Assembly: GCA_029856045.1 (NCBI GenBank)
Contig: JAHQWG010000016.1
Location: 124,001 to 188,000 of the forward strand
From: Promethearchaeia archaeon
GTDB lineage: Archaea > Asgardarchaeota > Lokiarchaeia > Sigyniarchaeales > SOKP01
Reading direction: 5' to 3'
DNA: 64,000 bases
Positions 1 through 8,409 of this stretch are shown one piece after another. Numbering within the stretch: the stretch's first letter is position 1; each line of letters opens with the position of its first letter. Under the pieces are notes generated by a model, which was not told the origin of the DNA, ran no database searches, and worked only from the letters and a program-made list of their open reading frames with translations. Position numbers and translations under genes: made by a program.

Positions 1-111
1 ATAAAACGAATTAACTCCCGATTTTATTATAAATTCATCTGTTGATAATATTTTCTCAGGTTTTTGTTTTTCTACGGTTTCTTTTTCGGGAATTTTTTTA
101 TATTTTGACGT
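1..111 (-). other. Open frame continuing after the stop of the first gene
   Basis: On the minus strand the reading frame of the gene at 112-948 stays open after its TAA (112-114) for 37 further codons, right up to the window edge. The translation is lysine-rich, then ends with LSTDEFIIKSGVNSFY, which reads like ordinary coding sequence rather than random AT-rich DNA. It may be the cytoplasmic tail of the same protein cut off by an in-frame stop, or the start of a separate downstream gene whose start codon is not visible here. Confidence 0.45.
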
Positions 112-948
112 TTATCTACTCCTCCTTTTATGTTTGCTTTTAGTTTTAAAGATATAAAAACCAAAATAACTATAAATAATCCCTGCACTAATAAAAAAAA
201 TTATTGTAAAAACATTTATTGTTAATTCTAATAGATCTAAAGGTAATTCTTCAGATTCTTCGAACAAACCAATCGTTATTTTTAGAGTTGCAGATTCTTT
301 TAAAATAGAGCTTGAGCTATTATAATTGGGATTATCTCCATATATGAATTTAATTGCATAAGTTTGTGAGACATTCAATAAAACATCCTGCTTATCTGTA
401 TTATTTTCATTGAATTTTATTTCAAATTCATATTTAGTCTTCTTCTCATCAAGCTTACAGGAGCCATTTCCATTTATATTAGTATCTAGAATATAATTGG
501 TCCCACTAACTATATTAAAATCAAAAAATGACGTATTATGAAGTGATAAACTGTCCAAATTATAGTTTTGAACAATTTTCGCGTCTAAAAATTCTGTTTC
601 ATTTTCATCTGAAGAATTGCAAAGAATTATTCCTAAAAATTCATTGGAAGGATGGATTTCTAACTCAATACTAATTGCTATATATAGTGATGAATTAGAT
701 TTATTATGACAAACCCAAATTTCAATAGGAAGATCATCAATAACTCCTTCTGTACTATTTGCATTCATCCATTCATTTTCTTTAGATGAAAAATTTCCAT
801 CAATAATTGGTGGCATTGTTTCAATTGAGGTTAAAATATCATCATTAAAACCAGCTCCAACAAATTTTGGATAAGAATTTAGAGAATAACTAATTAAGAC
901 AAGAATAATAAATGCAAGAAATATTTTTACACTATTAATTTTCTTCAC
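112..948 (-). CDS. Surface protein with N-terminal signal and C-terminal membrane anchor
   Basis: I do not recognise a named family. The 278-residue product starts with a signal peptide (about residues 8-27), continues with an extracellular part rich in Asn and Ser with many N-glycosylation sequons, and ends with one membrane helix near residues 245-265 followed by a basic tail (KTKSKHKRRSR). The segment PPIIDGNFSSKENEW resembles the opening of DOMON/CBM9-like sugar-binding domains, so a cell-surface binding role is possible; this is inference. The frame remains open after the TAA to the window edge, so the protein may originally have had a longer cytoplasmic tail. It is the only gene on this side of a 168-base gap and is transcribed leftward. 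Confidence 0.7.
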   Translation of the reverse strand: MKKINSVKIFLAFIILVLISYSLNSYPKFVGAGFNDDILTSIETMPPIIDGNFSSKENEWMNANSTEGVIDDLPIEIWVCHNKSNSSLYIAISIELEIHPSNEFLGIILCNSSDENETEFLDAKIVQNYNLDSLSLHNTSFFDFNIVSGTNYILDTNINGNGSCKLDEKKTKYEFEIKFNENNTDKQDVLLNVSQTYAIKFIYGDNPNYNSSSSILKESATLKITIGLFEESEELPLDLLELTINVFTIIFFISAGIIYSYFGFYIFKTKSKHKRRSR

Positions 949-1116
949 AAGAGTCGAACCAATTTATTTCAACATTATTAAATATAATATTAGATTATAG
1001 TGAAAAATACATTTTAAATAGATACTAAAGTAGTAAAAATCAACATCACTCACTATGATAAAGATTTTTTAGTTAAAATATATAAGAGAATATAAGAAAA
1101 GAGAAAAACCTTCTTT

Positions 1117-1560
1117 TTAAAGAAAATTTGGGAGCAGAACTAGATTTGCCCACTTGCTAGGGTACGCTATAAAGTAATTTAATAATTTCTTAATAGTTTT
1201 ATCTGATTCCTTTCTAGAATTTAGATAGTTTGCAAATTGTTTTGGACCTATTGCAACCAGTAATCCATCTAGATTTTTTTCTCTTTTAAACAAGAGCCAA
1301 ATTGGTTTTTGATTTTCCAATTCTTTTATTAATAAAAAAAGCCATGGATTGTTTGTCCAATCAGATCCATCTGGTCCAGAAACTTTATTAATTGCTTTCC
1401 CCGTAATATATTTTGGGTTATCTTTTATTTGTTTAATTAATTCATTAAAATACTTTCGTTTGATGGTTATATATTCATTGAATATTGATGCGCAATCATA
1501 TAAATCTAACTGATCATTGGTTCCATCAGAAAAATTAATCCCAATTTTCCATATCTTCAT
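1117..1560 (-). CDS. Hypothetical protein, 147 aa
   Basis: I do not recognise this protein. It is a soluble 147-residue product without signal peptide or membrane helix, starting MKIWKIGINFSDG. A hydrophobic run around residues 73-79 (PWLFLLI) and a central segment KPIWLLFKREKNLDGLLVAIG look like strands of a small globular domain. It lies 41 bases downstream of the start of the ribonuclease P gene cluster's last member and is read in the same direction, so it could be the tail of that operon. The start ATG at 1560 is the only good candidate in frame. Confidence 0.6.
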   Translation of the reverse strand: MKIWKIGINFSDGTNDQLDLYDCASIFNEYITIKRKYFNELIKQIKDNPKYITGKAINKVSGPDGSDWTNNPWLFLLIKELENQKPIWLLFKREKNLDGLLVAIGPKQFANYLNSRKESDKTIKKLLNYFIAYPSKWANLVLLPNFL

Positions 1561-1600
1561 TAAAGTTTATTTATTCTGATTAAATTTTTTTTATACATTT

Positions 1601-2017
1601 TTAGTAATTTATTTTCTCAATTAATAATTTATAAATTCCTTCTATGTCTTTAATTTCTTTTTCCAAAATACTTTGATCAATTTCTTTAGGGTTTAAATAT
1701 ATTTCTTGAATTATTTCATCTTTTTTTAATGATACTCCGGAGGTATGAATAATATTAAATTTTTTGAGAATTTCAAATATTTTTAATGTGTTTTCACTGG
1801 AAAAGTTAATTCCATAAGTTGTTATTTTTATGACAGTATCATTTTGGACTGGATAAACCATATATTTTATAAATTTTTTTGAAATAGTTCGTATTATTAA
1901 AATACTACTTTTATTTTTTAAACTTTGCAAGGTGGATTTTGAAATATCGATTTTTAATGAAAAATCATCATTAATTTTCTTCAAAAATGCGGTAGTTAAT
2001 TGTTTTTTTTCATTCAT
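1601..2017 (-). CDS. Hypothetical protein, last member of the RNase P/L15e cluster, possibly ACT-like
   Basis: The 138-residue product is not assigned to a family. Its middle part (about residues 45-105) alternates beta strands and helices in a pattern (IRTISKKFIKYMVYP, then DTVIKITTYGINF) that resembles an ACT-like regulatory fold; this is a shape argument only. Its start overlaps the end of the Pop5 gene by 8 bases, so the two are translationally coupled. In archaea the genes downstream of Rpp30 and Pop5 often belong to RNA processing or proteasome/exosome clusters, which makes an RNA-related role plausible but unproven. Confidence 0.6.
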   Translation of the reverse strand: MNEKKQLTTAFLKKINDDFSLKIDISKSTLQSLKNKSSILIIRTISKKFIKYMVYPVQNDTVIKITTYGINFSSENTLKIFEILKKFNIIHTSGVSLKKDEIIQEIYLNPKEIDQSILEKEIKDIEGIYKLLIEKINY

Positions 2018-2369
2018 ATTTTAAAGAAGCATTTTTTTCTAAGTGAAAGTTTTTTAAAATTTTTCTTAATTTTTTTATTGTTCCGCTTGTTTTTATTGGA
2101 TAAATAGATATTCGAGAATTCTGAAAATATCGTATCATTCCTAATGAAGTGATTACAATTTCTTTTGATGTATGAGCAAATCTTAAGATACCCCATCGTT
2201 CTTCTAAATTAAATTTAACTAGCCATAATCCGATTTTACTTGTCTCTTTTACGCCAAAATATCTAAATAAATTATTCCAAATGAGATTGATAATAGATTT
2301 TCCATCAATTGTTAGATCTTTTTCAATAATATAATAAAATAAAATATATCGCTGTCTTTCAAATTTCAA
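2010..2369 (-). CDS. rnp2: Ribonuclease P protein component 2 (Pop5)
   Basis: Pop5 pairs with Rpp30 and helps the RNase P RNA cut the 5' leader from pre-tRNA. The 119 residues show the family pattern: an opening RQRYILFYYI strand, the GLWLVKF strand, GILRFAHTSKEIV, and the closing TSGTIKKLRKILK helix. The reading frame begins with TTG at 2369; an ATG a few bases upstream is in another frame and stops at once, so TTG is the likely start. It follows the Rpp30 gene by 22 bases and overlaps the next gene by 8 bases, forming one operon with L15e upstream. The order L15e, Rpp30, Pop5 is common in archaea and supports the call. Confidence 0.85.
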   Translation of the reverse strand: MKFERQRYILFYYIIEKDLTIDGKSIINLIWNNLFRYFGVKETSKIGLWLVKFNLEERWGILRFAHTSKEIVITSLGMIRYFQNSRISIYPIKTSGTIKKLRKILKNFHLEKNASLKYE

Positions 2370-2391
2370 TTTTCATTTAACTCCAAATTAC

Positions 2392-3105
2392 TTATTTTAT
2401 TATTTTAACTCCATTTTCAACTATGTTTGGATCAATTTTTTTATTCAATTTTTGTATTAATTTGGATGGATTATCTTTTAAAGCTAATTTAGCGTTAGTA
2501 AAACTCATATCTAAAAGTGTCTGGCAAATACTTATTAATACTCTTGGGGATTTGTAATCAAGAAAACTTAAAAAATTTCCACTAATGAAATAATTGACTT
2601 TTTTAACTAAGGTCATTCGCAATGCAGAGAAAATAATACGAATATTTTTAGATTGAGTATATTTATTTTCATTAAAAATCGGAGCAAAAGAAAATTCAAT
2701 AAAAGAATTATACTGCTTGGAAAGGGATAATACCCCAGGAGTTAATGTTTTTGCAATAATTGGATTAGAGAAAGAAACAACATCAATTCTAGTATCTCTT
2801 GCACAAAAAATTTGTATCTCTTTATTTTCAGATTCCACTGATAAAATATGTGAAAAATTATTATACTTTTTGATTAATTTTTTTAACTCTGTAATATTTT
2901 TTGGTTTAAGATTTATTCTGAAATAGACATTAAGATCGATTGCTTTTCTTATTTTTTCTAATAATTTTTTTGGCAATTTTTCAATATTATTTACTGGTTC
3001 TATGATAACATTTTTAAAATCCAATTCTCCAAGAAATTTGAGTCTATTTATGATATCATCATATTTTTCAATGTCTACCGGGACTCTTGATTCAAAAAAC
3101 CCCAT
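2392..3105 (-). CDS. rnp3: Ribonuclease P protein component 3 (Rpp30)
   Basis: Rpp30 is a PHP-like TIM-barrel subunit of archaeal and eukaryotic RNase P. The 237-residue length is usual for the family. Visible features are the early strand KNVIIEPVNN, the repeated alternation of strand and helix, CARDTRIDVVSFSN (the segment that in the family lies near the barrel mouth), FIEFSFAPIF, and the late ISGNFLSFLDYKSPRVLISI segment matching the family's closing region. As in other Rpp30 proteins the metal-binding histidines of true PHP phosphoesterases are absent, so a structural role is expected. It sits between the L15e and Pop5 genes on the same strand. Confidence 0.85.
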   Translation of the reverse strand: MGFFESRVPVDIEKYDDIINRLKFLGELDFKNVIIEPVNNIEKLPKKLLEKIRKAIDLNVYFRINLKPKNITELKKLIKKYNNFSHILSVESENKEIQIFCARDTRIDVVSFSNPIIAKTLTPGVLSLSKQYNSFIEFSFAPIFNENKYTQSKNIRIIFSALRMTLVKKVNYFISGNFLSFLDYKSPRVLISICQTLLDMSFTNAKLALKDNPSKLIQKLNKKIDPNIVENGVKIIK

Positions 3106-3328
3106 TTATTATTAAACTCCTTTATTATGAAACATCTTCTAAAAATTTAATATTATTTTCAAAATTTTTATTTTATGTGATAAATTTTGTTATTGAGCTT
3201 GATTAATATATAATTCGTAAAAAGATAGGTCGATATATAAATTCACTTTAAATTATGCATCAATAATTATAGATTATAAACATAAGGATTTAAAAGATTA
3301 AAACTAAATGAATGATACTTAAAGTAAT

Positions 3329-3913
3329 TTATTTTCCACGTCCTTTATTTGCTCTGATGCTTGGGCGGGTTTTTTCAGAACCCCATCCTTTCTTATGCAA
3401 ACCTCTACCCCGTTTTCCTGCAGAAGTCAATCCTCTAAAGACTCTCTTCTTATGTTGTTGATGTACAATCCAATTTATATTTGGATCTAAGATAATCCTT
3501 GGATGAAGTGGATCAACAAATATCACTTCATAATACCACGATTTTCCGTCATCATACACTTTATATGAATTTAAGACTTCAAGATTTGGATATTTTTTCT
3601 GTGCTCTTTCTTCGGCAATTCTTTGTAAGTTTTTCCCAGGAGTAATTTTTGAGACACCCATAGCCCTTGGTTTTCGGCCCATTTTTGGTCTAGATTTACG
3701 TCTACTACCCTTTCGGATTCTCGAGCGAACGATACAATATCCTTGTTTTGCTTTATAACCTAATTCCCTCGCCCTATATAATTTAGTTGGTTTTTCTATG
3801 CGTTCGACTGATCTACCCTTTCTATATTTTATACCTCTATGCCAATAGTCCGTATCATGTCCAGTTTCGATATTCTGAAAAGTCTCCTTAATGAATCTAT
3901 ATCCTGACTTCAA
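3329..3913 (-). CDS. rpl15e: Large-subunit ribosomal protein eL15
   Basis: A highly basic 194-residue protein of the 60S/50S subunit. The start MKSGYRFIKETFQNIE, the RARELGYKAKQGY segment, the basic run RSRIRKGSRRKSRPKMGRKP, LEVLNSYKVYDDGKSWYYEVI and the terminal GLHKKGWGSEKTRPS with GRGK are diagnostic of eL15. The frame opens with TTG at 3913; an ATG five bases upstream is in a different frame. It probably heads the transcription unit that continues with Rpp30 and Pop5, although 223 bases separate it from Rpp30, so that gene may have its own promoter. Confidence 0.95.
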   Translation of the reverse strand: MKSGYRFIKETFQNIETGHDTDYWHRGIKYRKGRSVERIEKPTKLYRARELGYKAKQGYCIVRSRIRKGSRRKSRPKMGRKPRAMGVSKITPGKNLQRIAEERAQKKYPNLEVLNSYKVYDDGKSWYYEVIFVDPLHPRIILDPNINWIVHQQHKKRVFRGLTSAGKRGRGLHKKGWGSEKTRPSIRANKGRGK

Positions 3914-4128
3914 ACATGTTTCACTTAATTCTAATGTAATTGTTAAAAAATTTCATAAGTTAAAAATTTTGTTTCTCAAAAAATTAAGGTAAATGATCAA
4001 GTTTAACATTAAAGGTTTTTTATAGAAAAAATTCCTTATAGTCATTTATAATGATTTATACTATTTTGATTTGATTATCTAGATAATTTTTTAACTTTAC
4101 CAAAAAATATTTTATTAAAATAAATTTA

Positions 4129-4548
4129 TTGATTTTTTCAAAAATGGGGAAAAAAAATAAAGAAAGTAGTTTAAAAAAAGCAGTTATTAAAAATAATAAG
4201 GGTATTTCAATATCTTATGATAGAGAAGAGATTAAGAAAAATCTTCCTCATCTTTTTAATGAATTAAAAAAAAGTAATCAAAAAATTAGAATAAATGGAA
4301 TTACAGATTCTAATGAAATTATAGAAAGATCGGACGAAATCTTTAATCCTGGGGTAGAGGACTTTATAAGACGTTGTAGTAGTCAAGAAGAAGCTTACGA
4401 TATTTTAGATTATCTCCTTAAAAGAGAAAAAATATCTGAAAAGGAATATAATACCTTAAAGAAACGAGTAAAAAATGAGGGGATAGAAAGTTTTGGAGAA
4501 AAAAAGACATGGGGTTATTATGAGAGAAAATATAGAGCTAGAAAGTAA
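4129..4548 (+). CDS. DUF2095-like conserved archaeal protein
   Basis: The family is known only as a conserved archaeal protein of unknown function (DUF2095-like, recognised from memory). The central part carries its hallmarks: a stretch of predicted strand KIRINGI, then GVEDFIRRCSSQEEAYDILDYL, KREKISEKEYNTLKKRV and the terminal GIESFGEKKTWGYYERKYR. It is basic and soluble. The frame begins with TTG at 4129, but the ATG at 4144 (giving MGKKNKESS, 134 residues) is an equally good or better start. It is transcribed away from the L15e gene, with a shared 215-base promoter region between them. Confidence 0.75.
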   Translation: MIFSKMGKKNKESSLKKAVIKNNKGISISYDREEIKKNLPHLFNELKKSNQKIRINGITDSNEIIERSDEIFNPGVEDFIRRCSSQEEAYDILDYLLKREKISEKEYNTLKKRVKNEGIESFGEKKTWGYYERKYRARK

Positions 4549-4631
4549 ATATTTTGATTTTAAAATTTAAATAAATCTATAAATTAATATTAGATATTTT
4601 ATCAAATGAGATCTTTTTAAGGGGAAATAAT

Positions 4632-4846
4632 ATTAAAAAAATAATATTTGCAATTGCTGGAATAGGAAATGTTGGATCTGCATTAATTTAAGGAATAAAA
4701 TATTATTAAAAAATTGATGAAAATAATTTATACACTCATGGTTTAATGAATACCAAGAGTGGTAACCTCCTCCAATTCAAGCCCCTTCTGATGTATTAGC
4801 CAAACATTGGGTTCAAGAATTTATTGAAGGAAAAAGAGAAAGATAA
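4632..4846 (+). pseudogene. Remnant of a myo-inositol-1-phosphate synthase gene with large internal deletion
   Basis: Translating the plus strand from 4632 gives IKKIIFAIAGIGNVGSALI, a TAA stop at 4689, then GIKYY, another stop, and KIDENNLYTHGLMN. This matches the Rossmann start of the actinobacterial/archaeal type of inositol-1-phosphate synthase (VAIAGVGNCASALVQG, then the THGLM region). After 4766 the same frame reads PPPIQAPSDVLAKHW, then VQEFIEGKRER and TAA at 4844, which resembles the extreme C-terminus of that enzyme (a SPP-Q motif followed by EEFI-GKR). About 300 residues of the middle are missing. Several stop codons confirm it is dead. In archaea this enzyme supplies inositol phosphate for phosphatidylinositol-type lipids. 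The family match is from memory and is firmer for the N-terminal piece. Confidence 0.6.
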
Positions 4847-4953
4847 ATTGATAGGTGCATTCAGTTTGGGGCGACAAAATCATTGCCAAGAGCATTAGCT
4901 CAGATTGTCACTGAGTACATCATCATGCATATTTACTTAATTTAAAATCTTTA

Positions 4954-5223
4954 TTAAATTTTATTTTTAAATTCTACTCGCTTTTTAAATTCGATTCCTC
5001 TTTCAGTTATGTGAAATTCTTCATTAATTTTACTTATTAAATTAAGATCAATCAAAACGGGTAGTCTTCCATTAATGCATTCCATCGGGACTCCAGAAAA
5101 TAATTTAATAGTGTCTTTTTTCCTTGCCCCTTTTTCAATAGCAAGGAGAATCTCAAACCCCATATCTCCTATTAAATATTTCAAGTTATTATTATTTTTT
5201 GGTTTTCTTTTCTTAGCAGACAT
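4954..5223 (-). CDS. Small winged-helix DNA-binding protein
   Basis: An 89-residue product with a basic, Asn-rich start (KKRKPKNNNN), then a helix GDMGFEILLAIEKGARKKDTIKLFSG, a recognition-type helix ECINGRLPVLIDLNLISKI, and a beta wing EEFHITERGIEFKKRVEF. This is the usual plan of a short archaeal winged helix-turn-helix regulator. No ligand domain is present. It follows the longin-like gene on the same strand, 49 bases downstream, so they may share a transcript. The exact target is unknown. Confidence 0.6.
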   Translation of the reverse strand: MSAKKRKPKNNNNLKYLIGDMGFEILLAIEKGARKKDTIKLFSGVPMECINGRLPVLIDLNLISKINEEFHITERGIEFKKRVEFKNKI

Positions 5224-5272
5224 TATATCCTAAAACCGATATTTTCGATTAAAAAATTAAGGGGGATTATTC

Positions 5273-6505
5273 TTATTTTTTCTTTTTTTTCTTAGATACT
5301 TTTTTTTTCTTATCCACTTTATTCTTATATGTAGATTTTGAAGATAAATCATCAAGAAAATTTTTTATATCAAATTCTTTTTTTACAGGTGGTTCATATT
5401 TATCAGCAATAACCGCTTTAGATTCTCTTGGTAATAATTTCCTGAGATATTTAGGAAACAAAGTAGTTATTTGAATATCAGTTTTTAAAATAACGTAAAT
5501 ATCCCCTTCATATTTGAATTCATCAATAATTTCAATTTTTTTTAAAGTGTCGAGAATTTCGAAATAAGATGCTAAAGCTTTTTCTGAGATGAGTTTTGGG
5601 AGAACACTTTTTAAAATAGGACCAGCTCTAAGTTTCGAAAGCACATTGTAAATTTTAGAGTCCGAAATCAATTGAAATAATTGAAATGAATCTTCTTTGG
5701 TTGGTTTATATACATCAAAAAATTGTGTTACTTTTTTAATAACTAGATCAATTAGCATTGGTTTTTCATCAAAATATTCAATAACACTTTTTGGTGGCAT
5801 TCGTATTGATTCAACTTCTTTTACAAGAAGAATATATCTTTCATAACCAATTTCATTTATGTGAATAAAATCTTGATTTATTAATGTTTTTATTAAATCC
5901 TCAAATAATGATTTTTTGAAAGTTTCATTGAACCATTTTTGTAAATCTTCATATGTAATTGGTCCATTAGAAAGTTTTTCTAGTGTATAAAAAATTTCTT
6001 TATCTTTTAGTAAAATTGAAATTTGTTCTTCTTCAGTTTTTTCACGAATTTCATCTAATGAGACCCAATATAATTCCTTTAGCCATAATTTAATTAATTC
6101 TTGATTTTCTTCTATTTTTTTCCGTTCAATTTCATCATAGCTATTTTTTTCATTTATATAAAATGCTTTATGTACTTCTTCATTAGATTGTAGCTTTTCT
6201 GCAAATTCAATACACGATGAAAGAATATTTTGTTCTATTTCTGGAGTCATAGATTGATCAATAATCACTGATAGCATTAACATTTCCTTGCCTCCTCGAG
6301 CTTTTTCTGAATAAATTTCAAAATAATAATTCATAGAGTTAAGATCTTCAATACTATGAGTAAAAAAGCCCTCTTCAATAGCTTGATCCATAATATTTGC
6401 AATTCTAACATATAATCTAGTATCTAAAGCATTTTCTGGAAATGAATAATATACTAATGGTCCAATCTTACGATGAAAATAACTAAGAGAAACGATGGGC
6501 TTCAT
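5273..6505 (-). CDS. Longin/roadblock-like domain protein with C-terminal helical region and lysine tail
   Basis: The first 120 residues begin VSLSYFHRKIGPLVYYSF, continue with a long helix (YVRIANIMDQAIEEGFF), and two strands (NYYFEIYSEKARGG, EMLMLSVIID) and a final helix. This beta-beta-alpha-type arrangement with GPLVYY near the start is the signature of the longin/roadblock superfamily that binds small GTPases in eukaryotes and is expanded in Asgard archaea. The remaining 270 residues are helical with segments that look like winged-helix units (DLQKWFNETFKKSLFEDLIKTL), and the protein ends in a run of about twenty mostly lysine residues, an unusual basic tail that may bind membrane lipid or nucleic acid. 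It could act as a GTPase partner; that is inference. It has 410 residues and no membrane helix. Confidence 0.65.
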   Translation of the reverse strand: MKPIVSLSYFHRKIGPLVYYSFPENALDTRLYVRIANIMDQAIEEGFFTHSIEDLNSMNYYFEIYSEKARGGKEMLMLSVIIDQSMTPEIEQNILSSCIEFAEKLQSNEEVHKAFYINEKNSYDEIERKKIEENQELIKLWLKELYWVSLDEIREKTEEEQISILLKDKEIFYTLEKLSNGPITYEDLQKWFNETFKKSLFEDLIKTLINQDFIHINEIGYERYILLVKEVESIRMPPKSVIEYFDEKPMLIDLVIKKVTQFFDVYKPTKEDSFQLFQLISDSKIYNVLSKLRAGPILKSVLPKLISEKALASYFEILDTLKKIEIIDEFKYEGDIYVILKTDIQITTLFPKYLRKLLPRESKAVIADKYEPPVKKEFDIKNFLDDLSSKSTYKNKVDKKKKVSKKKKKK

Positions 6506-6788
6506 ATTTTACTTCATATAGTTTTTTCTTTAATGAAATCCAAGATTGAAGGTCTTTTTTTTAGTTAGTTTTTTTTTTATTATTTTTTATATATTTTAAA
6601 GATTGAAAAATATTCTAATGTGACTCTCTCTAAACCATTAAAAAACAAAATAGGATTTTATTACGTATATCAATATTAATTAATATCTGCCGATTAAATA
6701 TATAAAGATTTATTTTAATTAATTTTTATAAATTTCCTTAAGTTAAAAAAATATTTTCATTCATTTTTTTTTATGGTCTTACAGATAA

Positions 6789-7538
6789 GTGAAAAAAGTG
6801 GTAATTAAAGTAATAGCATTCGATTTAGACGATACACTTTATAATGCGACAGAATTAGCGAGAGAAGCTAGAATTAGTGGTTTAAAAGCTATGATTAAAA
6901 AGGGTTTAAAAATTGATTTAAAAAATGCAATTTCAATTTTAGATGAGATTGTTAAAGAATATGGCACAAATAATTCTCATCATTATGATATATTCATTCT
7001 ACGTATTAATAGATTTGAACCTCAAATTGATTTTATTAAAACAGATCAAAAAAATAAATATGTATCTGCTGCTGTTATGGCATATCACGAACAAAAAATT
7101 GAATTAATTAAGCCTTTTAATGATGTTATTCCTTGTTTGAAGCAAATTAGGAATTTAGATATAAAAACCGCAATAATTTCTGATGGAATACCAATTAAAC
7201 AATATGAAAAAATATTAAGATTAGGAATTGATGATTTAATTGATTTAATTGTAATTTCGGATGAGATTGGAATCAGAAAACCAAATCCTAAGCTATTTGA
7301 ATATTGTTTGAAAAAATTTAGGATTATAGGAGAAGAATCAATTTATGTGGGTGATAATCCAGAGAGAGATCTCGTTCCAGCTCGTATGAATGGAATGAAC
7401 AGTGTATATATTCATAGAGGTGGAAAATATAATAACATAACCACGGGAGAGAAAATTCTTAATGGAAAAAAACCTGAGTATGAAATAAATACTCTTCTAG
7501 AATTAAACAAAATTATTAAAGAAATTAATTCTAAATAA
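6789..7538 (+). CDS. HAD-family phosphohydrolase
   Basis: A HAD superfamily hydrolase with all four motifs: motif I FDLDDTLY with the nucleophile Asp12 and general acid Asp14, motif II IISDG, motif III lysine in IGIRKPNPKLFEY, and motif IV YVGDNPERDLVPA. Between motifs I and II lies a helical cap of about 90 residues, the layout of the HAD-IA (phosphatase/dehalogenase) group. Likely activity is dephosphorylation of a small phosphorylated metabolite; the substrate cannot be told. The start is GTG at 6789. The next gene, a nitrilase, begins within about 20 bases on the same strand, so the two are probably co-transcribed. Confidence 0.85.
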   Translation: MKKVVIKVIAFDLDDTLYNATELAREARISGLKAMIKKGLKIDLKNAISILDEIVKEYGTNNSHHYDIFILRINRFEPQIDFIKTDQKNKYVSAAVMAYHEQKIELIKPFNDVIPCLKQIRNLDIKTAIISDGIPIKQYEKILRLGIDDLIDLIVISDEIGIRKPNPKLFEYCLKKFRIIGEESIYVGDNPERDLVPARMNGMNSVYIHRGGKYNNITTGEKILNGKKPEYEINTLLELNKIIKEINSK

Positions 7539-7543
7539 ACGGA

Positions 7544-8359
7544 TTGGGTGTTAATTTGAAACTAATCTTAATTCAATCGGAAATGTTTGATAAAGACAAG
7601 GAATGTTTTATTGAAATTCAAAATCTCATAAATAGCATTCCATCTATAGAAGAAAATTGTGATTTAGTTTGTTTGCCAGAAAGATGGATTAAGATGAATC
7701 CAAATCTTGAAAAAAATATTCAAGAAGAGAGGGGGTCTCATTATCAATTCATTAAGAAAATTGCAAAAAAATATCATATTAACATCCTTTCAGGAGGTAT
7801 TTGGGAAAAAAGAGAAAATTCAAACAAAAATTATGTAACATGTTATTTTTTTAATAAAGATGGTGAAGAAATTGGACGTCAAGATAAAATTCACCTATAT
7901 CGTTATGAAAAATTTTTCTTTGAACCTGGAGATACTTTAAATTTATTTAATCTAAATGGACACCTATTTTCAATTTTAATTTGTTTTGATATGGTGTTTG
8001 AAACGCCCCGTTTTGCAGTTAGGAATGGTGCTGAATTTTTAATATCTCCTACATTAATTAGAGAAGAGGGAATGGAGAATTGGGGTGTTTATTTAAGGGC
8101 GAAGTCTCTAGAAAACAGAGTTCCAATCGCAGCGTGCAACTCCTTTGGAATTTTAAAAGACCGAATATTTCCCGGCAATAGTAAAATAATTTCTTTTGTA
8201 AAAGGTTTTTATTCACCATCTAAATTAAAAGTTCTTGAAGCTCCATTTAATAAACATGCTATTTTATTTGATAATATTGATTTAAGATTTCCAAATAAAC
8301 TTAGAAAGAAAAGATTAAAAGAAGCAATAAGTTTGGAGGAAATTAAATTAAAAAAGTAA
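7544..8359 (+). CDS. Nitrilase-superfamily carbon-nitrogen hydrolase
   Basis: An amidase/omega-amidase-type enzyme of the nitrilase superfamily that hydrolyses a C-N bond. The catalytic triad is visible: Glu46 in VCLPERW, Lys115 in RQDKIHLYRYEKFFFEPGD, and Cys147 in SILICFDMVFE, with the spacing expected for the family, and the late KSLENRVPIAACNSFG segment. The longest frame opens with TTG at 7544, but a second TTG at 7556 has GGGTG six bases upstream and gives MKLILIQSEMF, closer to the family's usual N-terminus; I prefer 7556. Substrate is unknown. It follows the HAD gene directly, suggesting a shared small-molecule pathway or repair task. Confidence 0.8.
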   Translation: MGVNLKLILIQSEMFDKDKECFIEIQNLINSIPSIEENCDLVCLPERWIKMNPNLEKNIQEERGSHYQFIKKIAKKYHINILSGGIWEKRENSNKNYVTCYFFNKDGEEIGRQDKIHLYRYEKFFFEPGDTLNLFNLNGHLFSILICFDMVFETPRFAVRNGAEFLISPTLIREEGMENWGVYLRAKSLENRVPIAACNSFGILKDRIFPGNSKIISFVKGFYSPSKLKVLEAPFNKHAILFDNIDLRFPNKLRKKRLKEAISLEEIKLKK

Positions 8360-8409
8360 AACTAAGGTTTATTAGCCGAAAAATTTGGAAATATTATTAG
8401 AAACTTTCA

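Noticed and set aside
5273-5345. Poly-lysine end of the longin-like protein as a repeat artefact
   Set aside because: The frame is uninterrupted and the lysine codons are mixed AAA and AAG, so it is real coding sequence, not a slippage tract alone.
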